DNA of 64,000 bases from Hydrogenophaga crassostreae. Lineage in GTDB: Bacteria > Pseudomonadota > Gammaproteobacteria > Burkholderiales > Burkholderiaceae_C. Under the pieces are notes generated by a model, which was given only the letters and a program-made list of their open reading frames with translations, did not search any database and was not told the origin of the DNA. The stretch's first letter is position 1. Each line of letters opens with the position of its first letter. The translations under genes and the position numbers were made by a program. The stretch covers positions 4,205,501 to 4,269,500 of the forward strand of contig NZ_CP017476.1 of NCBI RefSeq assembly GCF_001761385.1, written 5' to 3'. Shown in pieces: positions 1 to 9,234 of the stretch.

Positions 1-122
1 AGCAGGCCGACAAGTTCCTCAAGACAGGTTCAACCGGTCTGCCTGAAAAGCAGCTGATGGACTGCGTACTGATCAACAGCAAAAACGCTGGCAAGCTGGA
101 AACCTTCACGCTCGCCAAATAA
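1..122 (+). CDS. Sugar ABC transporter substrate-binding protein, C-terminal end
   Basis: Only the last 39 codons are inside the window, reading in the frame that begins at base 3 and stopping with TAA at 120-122. The tail ends in KLETFTLAK, which fits the C-terminus of an RbsB-type periplasmic sugar-binding protein. It lies directly upstream of a DUF2291 lipoprotein, a sugar ABC ATPase and a permease, which is the usual order of such operons. The family call rests mainly on context because so little sequence is visible. It would be the ligand-binding component of the transporter encoded up to 3532. Confidence 0.6.
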   Translation, partial: QADKFLKTGSTGLPEKQLMDCVLINSKNAGKLETFTLAK

Positions 123-217
123 GCAGGGGCATGCCGCCGAACAGATCACCTGTTCGGCGGCATCGATACGACCCACTGTCGGCACAATTTCTTCACTGGC
201 CTAAAGCGCCCAGCGGC

Positions 218-898
218 ATGTACTCCACCAAGTTGATTCGAAATACGCCTGTCACCCTGCTTCTGGGTGCAATGGGCCTGATGCTGAGCGGTTGCAAGAT
301 CGAGCACAGAACAGAGGCCGAGAAGAAAGCGGCAACCTCGGTAGCGGGCAGCTTCGAAAACGCGTCCTTTGACCCCAAGGCTGAAGTTCAGGCCATGTGG
401 GAAAGCAAGGTATTGCCTGCCATCGACAAGATGGCCGTCGACTACCCCACGCTCAAGGCGGCGATGGAACAAAACATGGATGAGGCCGGCGCCCAGCATG
501 GGTACCGTGAAAAAGGCGAGAGCGGACCATGGAACATGGCCGTTCGAGCCGCCGGCGTGGTGGTGGCAGCGGAGACCGAACTCAGTGCAGGTACCGCAGA
601 CATTGACGTCGATGGCGATGGCAAGGCAGATCTGCAAGTCCAGATCGGGCCCGTGATCCGCGCCACAGCCATCCGTGACACCTTGCCGTTCATCTCGTTC
701 ACCAACTACACCAATCAGATTGATTTTGCCCAGCTTGCCAACGCGCTCAACGACCGAGCCTATGAAGCGGGCCTCAAAGACGTGGACCGCACCAAGTTGA
801 TCGGTCAAAAGGTGGACCTTGTGGGCGTCTTCACCGCCGACAACGGCGAAGACCTGCCAGTTGTAACCGCCACGTCGTTCAAGGTGGTTGGGCCATGA
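218..898 (+). CDS. DUF2291 family periplasmic lipoprotein
   Basis: The protein has about 226 residues when started at the ATG at 218. This start puts a signal peptide directly at the N-terminus, ending in the lipobox LSGC near residue 25, so it is probably a lipoprotein. An upstream ATG at 131 is possible but adds about 29 residues of unlikely leader. The rest is soluble, with an acidic DVDGDGKADL stretch. It resembles the DUF2291 family, found next to RbsB-type binding proteins; the role is unknown but presumably linked to sugar uptake. The last four bases overlap the start of the ABC ATPase gene, suggesting translational coupling. Confidence 0.75.
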   Translation: MYSTKLIRNTPVTLLLGAMGLMLSGCKIEHRTEAEKKAATSVAGSFENASFDPKAEVQAMWESKVLPAIDKMAVDYPTLKAAMEQNMDEAGAQHGYREKGESGPWNMAVRAAGVVVAAETELSAGTADIDVDGDGKADLQVQIGPVIRATAIRDTLPFISFTNYTNQIDFAQLANALNDRAYEAGLKDVDRTKLIGQKVDLVGVFTADNGEDLPVVTATSFKVVGP

Positions 899-2442
899 CA
901 ACGCCACAACCGCATACAGAACACCCTGTGGTCTTGAGGCTGGAAGGTGTCAGCAAAATCTACCCCGGCACCATGGCACTCAAAAGCGTTGACTTCGACC
1001 TGCGCGCTGGCGCAGTGAACGTGCTTGTCGGTGAAAATGGCGCAGGCAAATCGACCATGATGAAAATCATTGCCGGTGTCGAGCAGCCCAGCGAAGGGCG
1101 CATTTTGCTGGATGGCAAACCCGTGCACCTGGGCAGCACCGAGCAGGCGAGAGCCAACGGCATCGGCATCGTTTTCCAGGAGCTGAACCTGTTCCCCAAC
1201 ATGAGCATCGCCGAAAACCTGTTCATCGGCCGTGAAGTGACCTCACCGTGGGGTGCCATTGAAAGGCAGGTTCACCGCGAAAAGGCCCAGGAATTGCTTC
1301 GCGAACTCGAACACGATCTGGATCCTGACCTGCTGGTCGGCGAGTTGCGCATCGGCCAGCAGCAGATCATCGAAATCGCCAAAGCCATGGCGCAAAACGC
1401 GCGCATCCTGATCCTCGACGAGCCCACCTCCGCGCTCAGCGCGCCCGAAGTGGAGATTCTGTTTCGCGTCATCAAGGATCTGAAATCGCGTGGCGTCGCA
1501 ATCGTCTACATCTCGCACCGACTGGAAGAGCTGATCCGCATCGGTGACTACATCACCGTTCTGCGCGATGGGCGCATCACGGGTTCCTCGGTGATGTCCG
1601 AGGTCGACGTTCCATGGATCGTGAAGCAGATGGTGGGCGCGAGCACGCGCAACTTCGCACGCTCGGATGACCACGCCTTTGGTGACACCTTGCTGGAAGT
1701 CAGCAACGTCTTCTTGCCCCGCTCCGGTGCGCCAGGCTACCTGGTGGACGACATGAGCCTGACCCTGCGCGCAGGAGAAATCGTGGGCATCTATGGACTG
1801 ATGGGCGCCGGGCGCACCGAACTCTTCGAGTGCATCTTCGGCTGCCATCCCGATCGCGCACGAGGCAGCGTCAAGCTGCTGGGCCAGGAGCTGATAGGCA
1901 AGGATGTGACCGCCTGCATCAACACCGGTCTGGCCCTGATTCCCGAAGACCGCAAGGCCGACGGTCTGGTGCATTCCATGTCAATTTCGGAGAACCTGAC
2001 GCTGGCCAACCTGTGGCGCATGGCCAGGCGGTGGCACCTCAGCCCCAAGGTGGAAGGCTCAGAAACCCAACGCTTCATCCAATCGTTGTCCATCAAAGCC
2101 AAGCGACCGGAACTCGAAATCGGATCGCTCTCGGGCGGCAACCAGCAAAAGGTGGTGATCGGCCGCGCGCTGATGACCGACCCCAAGGTATTGCTGATGG
2201 ACGAACCCAGCCGGGGAATCGATATCGGCGCCAAGGCCGACGTGTTCAAGGTCATGCGCGATCTTGCCAAAGCGGGCTTGGGCATTCTTTTTGTCACCTC
2301 CGATCTGGAAGAAGTCATGGCTTTGTCCGACCGAATCGTCGTCATGTCCAACGGCCGTCTCGCCGCCCAATTTGGTTTGGGTGAAGCCACCGAAGACGCG
2401 GTCGTTCTGGCCTCCAACAGCGGCCAGTTGCTGGCCGCCTGA
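895..2442 (+). CDS. Sugar ABC transporter ATP-binding protein (RbsA/MglA type)
   Basis: At 515 residues this has the tandem two-domain layout of RbsA/MglA/XylG ATPases. The N-terminal domain shows Walker A GENGAGKST, a signature region around GELRIGQQQ and Walker B ILILDEPTSAL. The second domain has a degenerate Walker A (GLMGAGRTE), signature LSGGNQQK and Walker B VLLMDEPSRGID. It energises import of a pentose-like sugar together with the permease at 2468 and the binding protein whose end opens the window. It starts four bases inside the DUF2291 gene. Given the downstream enzymes, D-apiose is the best guess for the substrate. Confidence 0.93.
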   Translation: MTTPQPHTEHPVVLRLEGVSKIYPGTMALKSVDFDLRAGAVNVLVGENGAGKSTMMKIIAGVEQPSEGRILLDGKPVHLGSTEQARANGIGIVFQELNLFPNMSIAENLFIGREVTSPWGAIERQVHREKAQELLRELEHDLDPDLLVGELRIGQQQIIEIAKAMAQNARILILDEPTSALSAPEVEILFRVIKDLKSRGVAIVYISHRLEELIRIGDYITVLRDGRITGSSVMSEVDVPWIVKQMVGASTRNFARSDDHAFGDTLLEVSNVFLPRSGAPGYLVDDMSLTLRAGEIVGIYGLMGAGRTELFECIFGCHPDRARGSVKLLGQELIGKDVTACINTGLALIPEDRKADGLVHSMSISENLTLANLWRMARRWHLSPKVEGSETQRFIQSLSIKAKRPELEIGSLSGGNQQKVVIGRALMTDPKVLLMDEPSRGIDIGAKADVFKVMRDLAKAGLGILFVTSDLEEVMALSDRIVVMSNGRLAAQFGLGEATEDAVVLASNSGQLLAA

Positions 2443-2467
2443 ACCAACCCATTCAGCACAAATCACC

Positions 2468-3532
2468 ATGACCGCCACCGCCATCCACCCCTCCCCGTCG
2501 CCAGCGACTTCCTCCGGCGACAGTGCCTTGCTGCTGATCCTGAGATTGCGCACTTTCATCGCGCTGTTTCTGGTCGCGGGCTTTTTTGCCTTCATGGCGC
2601 CCAATTTCGTCAGCGCTGCCAACGCGCTGATCATGTCCAAGCACGTGGCCCTCAACGCCCTGCTGGCCATTGGCATGACCTACGTCATCGTGAGTGGCGG
2701 CATCGACCTCTCGGTGGGTTCGATCGTGGGCCTCACCGGCATGGTCGCAGGCGGCTTGATCCTGCACGGGCTCTCGGTGGGCGACTACGTGATCTACTTC
2801 AACGTCTTTGAAATCATCCTGATTTCGTTGGGCGTGGGCGTATTGGTGGGGGCCATCAACGGTGTGCTGATCACCGTGTTGAACGTGGCGCCCTTCATCG
2901 CCACCCTGGGAACGCTGTATGTGGCCCGCGGCATCGCCTTGCTGTCCTCCAATGGCGCCACATTTCCCAACCTGGAAGGCGCGGCGGAACACGGCACAAC
3001 CGGCTTCCCGCTGATCGGCACCCTGAACTTTCTGGGCATTCCACTGGTGATCTGGCTGTTGATCGCGGTGGGCGTGGGCGCGGCCTATCTCGGTGCCCGC
3101 ACTCCCCTGGGTCGCCACATTTACGCCGTGGGCGGCAACGAGCGCGCCGCCATGCTCTCGGGTGTGAAAGTCAAGCAGATCAAGTTTTTTGTCTACATGT
3201 TCTCCGGCCTGTGCGCATCCATCGTTGGCCTGGTCATTTCCTCCGAACTGGTGGCCTCCCACCCGATGACGGGCGAAACCTTTGAACTCAACGCCATCGC
3301 AGCAGCCGTCCTGGGCGGCACCTCGATGACGGGTGGCCGCGGCAAGATCGGCGGCACCATCATCGGCGCATTTGTGATCGGCATCCTTTCCGACGGCCTG
3401 GTGATGATGGGTGTGAGCTCGTTCTGGCAAACGGTGATCAAGGGCCTGGTCATCATTGCGGCTGTGGTGGTCGACCAGTTCCAGCAGCGCATGCAACAGC
3501 GCATGGCCTTGCAAATGCGTGCAGAGGCGTGA
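2468..3532 (+). CDS. Sugar ABC transporter permease (RbsC type)
   Basis: The ATG at 2468 follows the ATPase stop by 25 bases and gives a 354-residue protein; a longer frame from 2264 would lie within the ATPase gene and is not used. It has about 8-10 hydrophobic segments and the family signatures VSGGIDLSVGS near the N-terminal third and LGGTSMTGGRGKIGGT near the C-terminus, which mark the BPD_transp_2 (RbsC/AraH) family. It forms the membrane channel of the sugar importer. The stop overlaps the ribosome-binding region of the dehydrogenase gene. Confidence 0.92.
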   Translation: MTATAIHPSPSPATSSGDSALLLILRLRTFIALFLVAGFFAFMAPNFVSAANALIMSKHVALNALLAIGMTYVIVSGGIDLSVGSIVGLTGMVAGGLILHGLSVGDYVIYFNVFEIILISLGVGVLVGAINGVLITVLNVAPFIATLGTLYVARGIALLSSNGATFPNLEGAAEHGTTGFPLIGTLNFLGIPLVIWLLIAVGVGAAYLGARTPLGRHIYAVGGNERAAMLSGVKVKQIKFFVYMFSGLCASIVGLVISSELVASHPMTGETFELNAIAAAVLGGTSMTGGRGKIGGTIIGAFVIGILSDGLVMMGVSSFWQTVIKGLVIIAAVVVDQFQQRMQQRMALQMRAEA

Positions 3533-3534
3533 TC

Positions 3535-4593
3535 ATGGGCAACCCTGTGAAAACCCGCAAGGGTGCACTCATCGGATGTGGTTTCTTTTCAAAGAACCAT
3601 TTGCACGCATGGCAACAACTGGAAGGGGTCGAGATCGTGGCCCTGTGCGATGCGAATGCACAACGTCTTCAAGAGGCCTCCACCGAGTTTGGCATCACCA
3701 AGGTTTACGCCTCGGCTGAGGATCTGTTGGCCAGGGAAGCGCTGGATTTTGTCGATATCGCCACCACGGCAGCCAGCCACCGCAGCCTGGTCGAAATGGC
3801 TGCGCGCCACGGCGTTCCCTGCATTTGCCAGAAGCCGTTCGCCAACACGCTGGACGATGCCGTGGCCATGATTCAAGCCTGCCGCAAGGCGGGTGTGCCG
3901 TTGATGGTGCATGAGAACTTCCGCTGGCAGAGCTCGATCCAGGCGGTGCGCAAAGCGCTGGACGAAGACCACATCGGCCAGCCCTTCTGGGGACGCGTGA
4001 GCTTTCGTTCGGCCTACGACGTGTTTTCCGGCCAGCCCTACCTGGCCACCGAAGACCGCTTCATCCTGCAGGATCTGGGCATTCACATCATCGATATCGC
4101 CCGTTTCCTGTTTGGCGAAGTGGCCACCATGAGCGCCAGCGCCACACGCATCAACCCGAAGATCCGTGGCGAAGATGTGGCCACCCTGCTGATGAAACAC
4201 ACCAGCGGCCTCACCAGCGTGGTGGACTGCAGCTACGCCACGGCCAACACCCGGGAGCTGTTTCCGCAAACGCTGATCGAGATCGATGGCGCTCTGGGCA
4301 CCCTGCGTCTGGGCGCCGACTACCAGCTCACCATCCATGTCAAGGGCGGCGCCACCCAAGTGGTTGACTGCGCGCCGCCGCTGCACGACTGGGCGCAACG
4401 CCCCTGGCACAACATCCAGGACAGCGTGCTCAACATCCAGGCCCATTGGCTGCAGTGCCTGACCGATGCCCGTGAACCCCAGACCTCGGGAGTCGACAAC
4501 CTCAACACCCTCGTGCTGGTGGAAAAGGCGTACGAATCGGCAGCGCACCAGCAGACCACCATCGACATCCAGAAAGCGACACCACCATGCTGA
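3535..4593 (+). CDS. apsD: Gfo/Idh/MocA oxidoreductase, probable D-apiose dehydrogenase
   Basis: The 352-residue protein has an N-terminal Rossmann motif (GCGFFSKNH), the CQKPFA variant of the family's EKP motif, HENFRWQ, and the catalytic-region motif DLGIHIIDIARFLFG. The ATG at 3535 has AGAGG at 3523-3527; a GTG at 3529 is a weaker alternative. Family members oxidise sugars or inositols with NAD(P). In described D-apiose pathways, a member of this family (ApsD) oxidises D-apiose to apionolactone, the substrate of ApnL. The neighbouring lactonase-like, RuBisCO-like and DUF1537 genes favour that role. Substrate assignment is inference; family assignment is firm. Confidence 0.75.
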   Translation: MGNPVKTRKGALIGCGFFSKNHLHAWQQLEGVEIVALCDANAQRLQEASTEFGITKVYASAEDLLAREALDFVDIATTAASHRSLVEMAARHGVPCICQKPFANTLDDAVAMIQACRKAGVPLMVHENFRWQSSIQAVRKALDEDHIGQPFWGRVSFRSAYDVFSGQPYLATEDRFILQDLGIHIIDIARFLFGEVATMSASATRINPKIRGEDVATLLMKHTSGLTSVVDCSYATANTRELFPQTLIEIDGALGTLRLGADYQLTIHVKGGATQVVDCAPPLHDWAQRPWHNIQDSVLNIQAHWLQCLTDAREPQTSGVDNLNTLVLVEKAYESAAHQQTTIDIQKATPPC

Positions 4594-5036
4594 AAGGCCT
4601 TCCCTCCTGGATGTCGGCTGATCTGCTGTGGGTGATGGCGGCCATGGGCCATGGCGATCGCCTGGCGGTGGTGGACCGCAACTACCCGGCGTTCGCCACC
4701 GCGAAACGCACCACCAGCGGCCGGCATGTTGAGCTCAACGGCACCGATGTGGTGGAAGCGGTTCGAGGCATTCTTGCGTTGTTCCCCCTGGACTCTTTCG
4801 TCGCATACCCATTGAACTGCATGGATCCGGTGGACCAGTCGGGGGTGTTGTTGCCGGTGCAGTCTGAGGTGCTGTCGGTCTGCGAGCGGGCTGAAGACAG
4901 ACCTGTGCCCATGCTGCCACTGGAACGATTCGATTTCTATGAAGCCGCCAAAGAGTGCTTTGCGGTGGTTCACACCACCGAGTCTCGCCCTTATGGCTGC
5001 TTTCTGTTGACCAAAGGCGTGGTGTTTGACAAGTGA
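4587..5036 (+). CDS. RbsD/FucU family sugar mutarotase
   Basis: This 149-residue protein overlaps the dehydrogenase gene by seven bases. It carries the family hallmark MGHGDRLAVVDRNYP near residue 20-35, with the histidine used in anomer interconversion, and a C-terminal ESRPYGCFLLTKGV stretch typical of FucU. FucU/RbsD proteins interconvert alpha and beta anomers of fucose or ribose. Here it could supply the anomer preferred by the sugar dehydrogenase next door. Which sugar is acted on cannot be read from the sequence. Confidence 0.85.
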   Translation: MLKGLPSWMSADLLWVMAAMGHGDRLAVVDRNYPAFATAKRTTSGRHVELNGTDVVEAVRGILALFPLDSFVAYPLNCMDPVDQSGVLLPVQSEVLSVCERAEDRPVPMLPLERFDFYEAAKECFAVVHTTESRPYGCFLLTKGVVFDK

Positions 5037-5145
5037 ACCGGGCAACTCAGGCAAGCAGGTTCCTTTTGGTCAGTTCAAATGTCCGTGCCTCTTTGTTGAA
5101 GGCCCGTAAACTTGAGTTTTTCGGCCCGCTTCTCGGAAGACCCTC

Positions 5146-5883
5146 ATGTCATCAGGACCCATTCAACGTCGAAAGCTCTATCAGGAAGTTCAGGACAGGC
5201 TGCTGGACCGCATCCGCAGTGGCGAAATACCGTCGGGAGAGCAGTTGCCCTCCGAACGCGACCTCATGGACGAATACCAGGTTGGTCGGCCAGCCATACG
5301 GGAGGCGCTTCAAGCTCTGGAGCGCTCAGGCATCGTGTCCATCAGCCACGGTGAGCGCGCGCGCGTTGCCGTGCCCACGGCCGAATCGCTGGTGGAACAG
5401 ATCACCAGCGGAGCGCAACACCTGCTGCGCTCCGATCCCGGTTCGCTGGAACACCTGAAAGAGGTGCGCGTGTTTCTGGAGTGCGGCATGGCCCGCATGG
5501 CCGCCGAGCGATCCGACCCCGCCAGCATGAAGCTGCTGCGCCAGCGCTTGGCCGAGCACCACCAGTTGACCGAATCGCCACAGCATTTTGTGGAAGGCGA
5601 CATGGGCTTTCACACCCAGATAGCGGTCATGAGCGGCAATCCCATTTTTCCGGTGATCCTGGAAGCCATGCTGCGCTGGTTGGGTGAGTACTACCAGTCG
5701 CTGGTGCGCGCGCCTGGCGCTGAAGAGCTCACCCTGGCCGAACACGATCGCATTGTGGAGGCCATCGAGTCGCACGACGCCACCGGCGCCGAGCGGGCGA
5801 TGCGGGAACACCTGACCCGCGCCAACGCGCTGTACCAGCGCCTGGTGCGGCCCGAGGGCGAGACGGAGGCCGAAATCGGCTGA
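5146..5883 (+). CDS. GntR/FadR-subfamily transcriptional regulator (FCD domain)
   Basis: The 245-residue protein has an N-terminal winged helix (residues about 8-75, including LPSERDLMDEYQVGRPAIREALQALE) and an all-helical FCD ligand domain with the usual D/H metal-binding pattern (FHTQIAVMSGNPIF, EHDRIVEAIE). FCD regulators usually repress sugar-acid catabolic genes and are released by a pathway metabolite. It lies inside the sugar cluster, 109 bases after the mutarotase and just before the lactonase-like gene, so it is the likely local regulator. Confidence 0.93.
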   Translation: MSSGPIQRRKLYQEVQDRLLDRIRSGEIPSGEQLPSERDLMDEYQVGRPAIREALQALERSGIVSISHGERARVAVPTAESLVEQITSGAQHLLRSDPGSLEHLKEVRVFLECGMARMAAERSDPASMKLLRQRLAEHHQLTESPQHFVEGDMGFHTQIAVMSGNPIFPVILEAMLRWLGEYYQSLVRAPGAEELTLAEHDRIVEAIESHDATGAERAMREHLTRANALYQRLVRPEGETEAEIG

Positions 5884-5889
5884 TTCACC

Positions 5890-7872
5890 GTGAGCGCCAA
5901 CGATGTCCCCCGACCCACCGGATCCGATACCAAGGCCGTTGATGCCTTGCGCATTTGGGGGACCCTTCAGCCGGCGGCGCCCAGCCGGGTGCTGACGGCA
6001 GGCGACCTGAGCTGCGAGTGGAGCGAAGGCAGTGTGCGCAACCTGCGTTGGCGCGGCGTGGAAGTGATCAGAGGTATTGCCTACCTGCTGCGTGACACGT
6101 CATGGGGCACGGCGCCCTGCAAGGTGGATGGCTTTGAGGTCGACCAGACTCCCGACCAGTTTGTTGCGCATTTTGTTTTGACGATGCAGCTGGGCGAAGG
6201 CACGCTGCGGGCCAGCGCCTCCGTGCGTGGTGATGCCAGCGGCCACTTCGAATTCAAAGTGGATGCCGTGACCGACCTGGCCATGTCGACCAACCGCTGT
6301 GGTCTGGTGGTACTCCACCCGGCTGCTGCGGCCAATGCGCCGCTCGACATCGAGCACACCGATGGCGCCATCGAGACCTCTTGCTTTCCGGCACACATCA
6401 GCCCGGGCCAGGTCGCCTTCAACATTCGGCGCCTGCGCCATGAGCCCCTGCCAGGGCTCAGCGTGGACTGCCGGCTGGAAGCCGAGTTGCCACACGACCC
6501 CTTGGGCAAGTTCGAGATGGAAGACCAGCGCAACTGGTCGGATGCCTCTTTCAAAACCTACGTGGCTTCGTTGCTGGACCCCTGGCCCTATGCACTGGAA
6601 GCACATAGACACTACGTTCAGCAGGTATCGGTGTCGGTGGTCGATTCAAGAGTGGTCGATCAACCTGGCGATCAGACTTCGACCAGACTGCCGCGCGTGG
6701 TCATGGGCAGTGCGACCGGGCACCGCATGGCTGCGATTGGCCTCGGTGTTCCGCTGCACCTTCATCGCATGACCCCTGCCGAAAACAGGGCGGTCTTGAC
6801 CTTGAAGCCGGTTTGGCTGGTGGCCGAAGCAGATGCTTCGCAAGCCTCCGAACTGCAGACCCAACTGGCGGCGCTGTACAGACTGGCGCAGGCTTGCAAG
6901 GCGCTTGTGCAACTGGACGTGATCTGCCCGACGGATGAGAAGCCCGAAGTGATTGCGGCCCGTGTGGTGGTGGCTTGCCAGCTCGCCGGACTGGAGCCAG
7001 CCGCTGTTCGTGCCTGCCCTGCGCCGTATTTGAAAAGCTACCAGCCTTCTGACCACTGGCCAGAGGGGCCAGGGCTCGACGCTTACGCAACGGCTTTTGC
7101 CGAAGCGTTTCCACACGCCAGCGTGGGTGGCGGCATGCTGACCTACTTCACCGAGCTCAACCGCAAGCGCCAGGCACCCGCTTCGCTCGATTTCATCGGC
7201 CACACCACGACGCCCCTGGTACACGCTGCCGACGATGTTTCCGTGATGCAGACCCACGAAGCCCTGGCCAGCATCACCGCCAGCGTGCGCGCCATCTGGC
7301 CCGACCTGGCTTACCGCCTTGGCCCCGTGACCATCGGCATGCACCGCAACCCCTACGGCGCACACACGGCCGAGAACCCCGCGCGCCAGCGCGTGGCGAT
7401 GGCGCCCGACGACCCGCGCCACCAGGCGGCTTTCGGCGCAGCATGGCTGGTGGGCTACGCGGCGTCCGTGCAGCAGGCGGGCATCGAGGTGCTGAGTTTT
7501 CTGCATACCCACGGCGTCAGCGGCCCGACACTGCGCGAAGACATGCCGCGCTGGGAGCCCGGTGCCTGCGTGCCCGCCTGGCGCGTGCTGCATCAGCTGG
7601 TGCGAGCCTCTGGCTGCTGTTTGCACGGGTTGAGCGGCTTGCCCGACCAGGTGGCTGGCCTGGCCTGGGTATCGACCAAAGGAACCCGTCACCTGCTGCT
7701 GGCCAACCTCGGCGCTGAGCCCCTACAAGCAAGCCTTGAGGGCTCCTGGATGGTCAGCGACCTCAGCACACCTTGTCCCGCGCAGACCCCCGATCCCGCC
7801 AGCCAGCCCAAAACGCTGACCACCGGCGTACTCCATTTTTCAGCCTACCAAGTTCTGTCACTGACACAGTGA
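5890..7872 (+). CDS. apnL: Probable D-apionate lactonase
   Basis: This is a 660-residue cytoplasmic protein with no signal peptide or membrane segments. It has an N-terminal beta-rich part, a central glycosidase-like TIM-barrel region (for example GGGMLTYFTELNRKR and HTTTPLVHAADD) and a short C-terminal beta domain. I matched it to the ApnL family by size, overall features and gene context rather than by alignment. ApnL hydrolyses D-apionolactone to D-apionate. It sits between the FCD regulator and a RuBisCO-like gene, the neighbourhood described for apiose pathways. An uncharacterised glycosidase-like protein is the main alternative. Confidence 0.7.
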   Translation: MSANDVPRPTGSDTKAVDALRIWGTLQPAAPSRVLTAGDLSCEWSEGSVRNLRWRGVEVIRGIAYLLRDTSWGTAPCKVDGFEVDQTPDQFVAHFVLTMQLGEGTLRASASVRGDASGHFEFKVDAVTDLAMSTNRCGLVVLHPAAAANAPLDIEHTDGAIETSCFPAHISPGQVAFNIRRLRHEPLPGLSVDCRLEAELPHDPLGKFEMEDQRNWSDASFKTYVASLLDPWPYALEAHRHYVQQVSVSVVDSRVVDQPGDQTSTRLPRVVMGSATGHRMAAIGLGVPLHLHRMTPAENRAVLTLKPVWLVAEADASQASELQTQLAALYRLAQACKALVQLDVICPTDEKPEVIAARVVVACQLAGLEPAAVRACPAPYLKSYQPSDHWPEGPGLDAYATAFAEAFPHASVGGGMLTYFTELNRKRQAPASLDFIGHTTTPLVHAADDVSVMQTHEALASITASVRAIWPDLAYRLGPVTIGMHRNPYGAHTAENPARQRVAMAPDDPRHQAAFGAAWLVGYAASVQQAGIEVLSFLHTHGVSGPTLREDMPRWEPGACVPAWRVLHQLVRASGCCLHGLSGLPDQVAGLAWVSTKGTRHLLLANLGAEPLQASLEGSWMVSDLSTPCPAQTPDPASQPKTLTTGVLHFSAYQVLSLTQ

Positions 7873-7914
7873 ACGCCACACACACGCTTCCCTTTTTTTG
7901 CCCTATCTGGTCTG

Positions 7915-9231
7915 ATGACGATGCCAATTAACACGAACGCTTCACCCCGCCCCAGCACCACCGATGGCCGCATCCGCGCCACCTACTGGGTTGAAACCCC
8001 CTTTCCGCTGGAGGCGGCGGTCGCCGTGCTGGCGGGCGAACAGTCCTGTGGAACCTTCGCGCGGCTGCCCGGCGAAACCGATCAACTGCGCGAAGCGGCA
8101 GGCGCCGTCGTCGAGCGGATCACACCGCTCGACATGGCCGATTCGCCATCACTGCCAATCCGCCCGCTGCCCTCGAAACTGGGCGCAAACCCCACATTTC
8201 AGCGCGCAGAGATCGAGGTCTCGTGGCCTTTCGACAACCTGGGCGCTTCACTGCCCAACCTGCTGGCCACTGTGGCCGGCAACCTGTTTGAACTGCGGGA
8301 AATCTCGGGGCTGCGCTTGCTCGACCTGCAATTGCCACCCAGCTTTGCCCAGCGTTACCAAGGCCCTCAATTCGGCATTCAAGGCACCCGAAAACTGCTG
8401 GGCATCGAGGGCCGCCCCTTGATCGGCACCATCATCAAGCCCAGCGTGGGCCTGAACCCGAAAGAAACGGCAGCGCTGGTGAAGCAACTGGTGGACGCTG
8501 GCATCGACTTCATCAAGGACGACGAACTCCAGGCCAACGGCCCGCACAGCCCGCTGCGTGCCCGTGTCGATGCGATCATGCCGGTGCTGAAAGAGCACGA
8601 ACAGCGCACCGGCCGCAAGGTGATGTACGCCTTCAACATCACCGACGAGCTCGATGTGATGCTGCAGAACCACGACTACGTACAAGCCGCCGGCGGCAAC
8701 TGCATCATGGTGACCGTGGCCGCCGTCGGCTTGCCGGCCCTGGTCTGGCTGCGCAAGCACAGCCAGCTCGCTATCCACGGCCACCGCGCGGGCTGGGGCA
8801 TGCTCAGCCGCTCACCTTACATCGGCATGGACTACCGCGCCTACCAGCAGTTCTGGCGGCTGGCCGGGGTGGACCACCTGCATGTCAACGGCCTGCGCAA
8901 CAAGTTCAGCGAAGACGACGCCTCGGTGATCCGCTCGGCCCAGGCTTGCGTGCGGCCCATGTTCGATGCGCCGACGCCCGGCTGCGAAGTGATGCCGGTG
9001 TTTTCTTCCGGTCAGACCGCCGAGCAGGTGGCCGACACTTACAAAGCACTGGGCAGCACCGATCTCATTTACTGCTGCGGCGGCGGCATCATGGCCCACC
9101 CAGGCGGCGTGCCCGGTGGGGTGCTGAGCTTGCGCGAAGCCTGGGAAGCGGCGGTGCAAGGGGCCGATCTCGACACCTACGCCCAGAGCCATCCCGCGTT
9201 GGCCCAAGCCATCGCCGCCTTTCGAGCCTGA
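7915..9231 (+). CDS. RuBisCO-like protein, probable 3-oxo-isoapionate-4-phosphate processing enzyme
   Basis: The 438-residue protein is a clear RuBisCO large-chain homologue. It keeps the carbamylated lysine motif KDDE (K201), TIIKPS with the K175 equivalent, HGHRAGWG (H290, R291) and a loop-6 lysine in NGLRNKF (K330). The second active-site lysine of the KPK motif is replaced (KPS). Family-IV relatives in apiose pathways are either a decarboxylase (OiaX, giving erythrulose phosphate) or a transcarboxylase/hydrolase (OiaT, giving 3-phosphoglycerate and glycolate). I cannot separate these by eye. It is immediately followed by the DUF1537 kinase that would make its substrate. Confidence 0.85.
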   Translation: MTMPINTNASPRPSTTDGRIRATYWVETPFPLEAAVAVLAGEQSCGTFARLPGETDQLREAAGAVVERITPLDMADSPSLPIRPLPSKLGANPTFQRAEIEVSWPFDNLGASLPNLLATVAGNLFELREISGLRLLDLQLPPSFAQRYQGPQFGIQGTRKLLGIEGRPLIGTIIKPSVGLNPKETAALVKQLVDAGIDFIKDDELQANGPHSPLRARVDAIMPVLKEHEQRTGRKVMYAFNITDELDVMLQNHDYVQAAGGNCIMVTVAAVGLPALVWLRKHSQLAIHGHRAGWGMLSRSPYIGMDYRAYQQFWRLAGVDHLHVNGLRNKFSEDDASVIRSAQACVRPMFDAPTPGCEVMPVFSSGQTAEQVADTYKALGSTDLIYCCGGGIMAHPGGVPGGVLSLREAWEAAVQGADLDTYAQSHPALAQAIAAFRA

Positions 9232-9234
9232 CCC

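Noticed and set aside
146..907. A 253-residue open frame on the minus strand opposite the DUF2291 gene
   Set aside because: No recognisable domains, and the plus strand has a clear lipoprotein signal.
2453..3514. A 353-residue open frame on the minus strand opposite the sugar permease
   Set aside because: Histidine- and glutamine-rich shadow of the membrane protein gene; no domain features.
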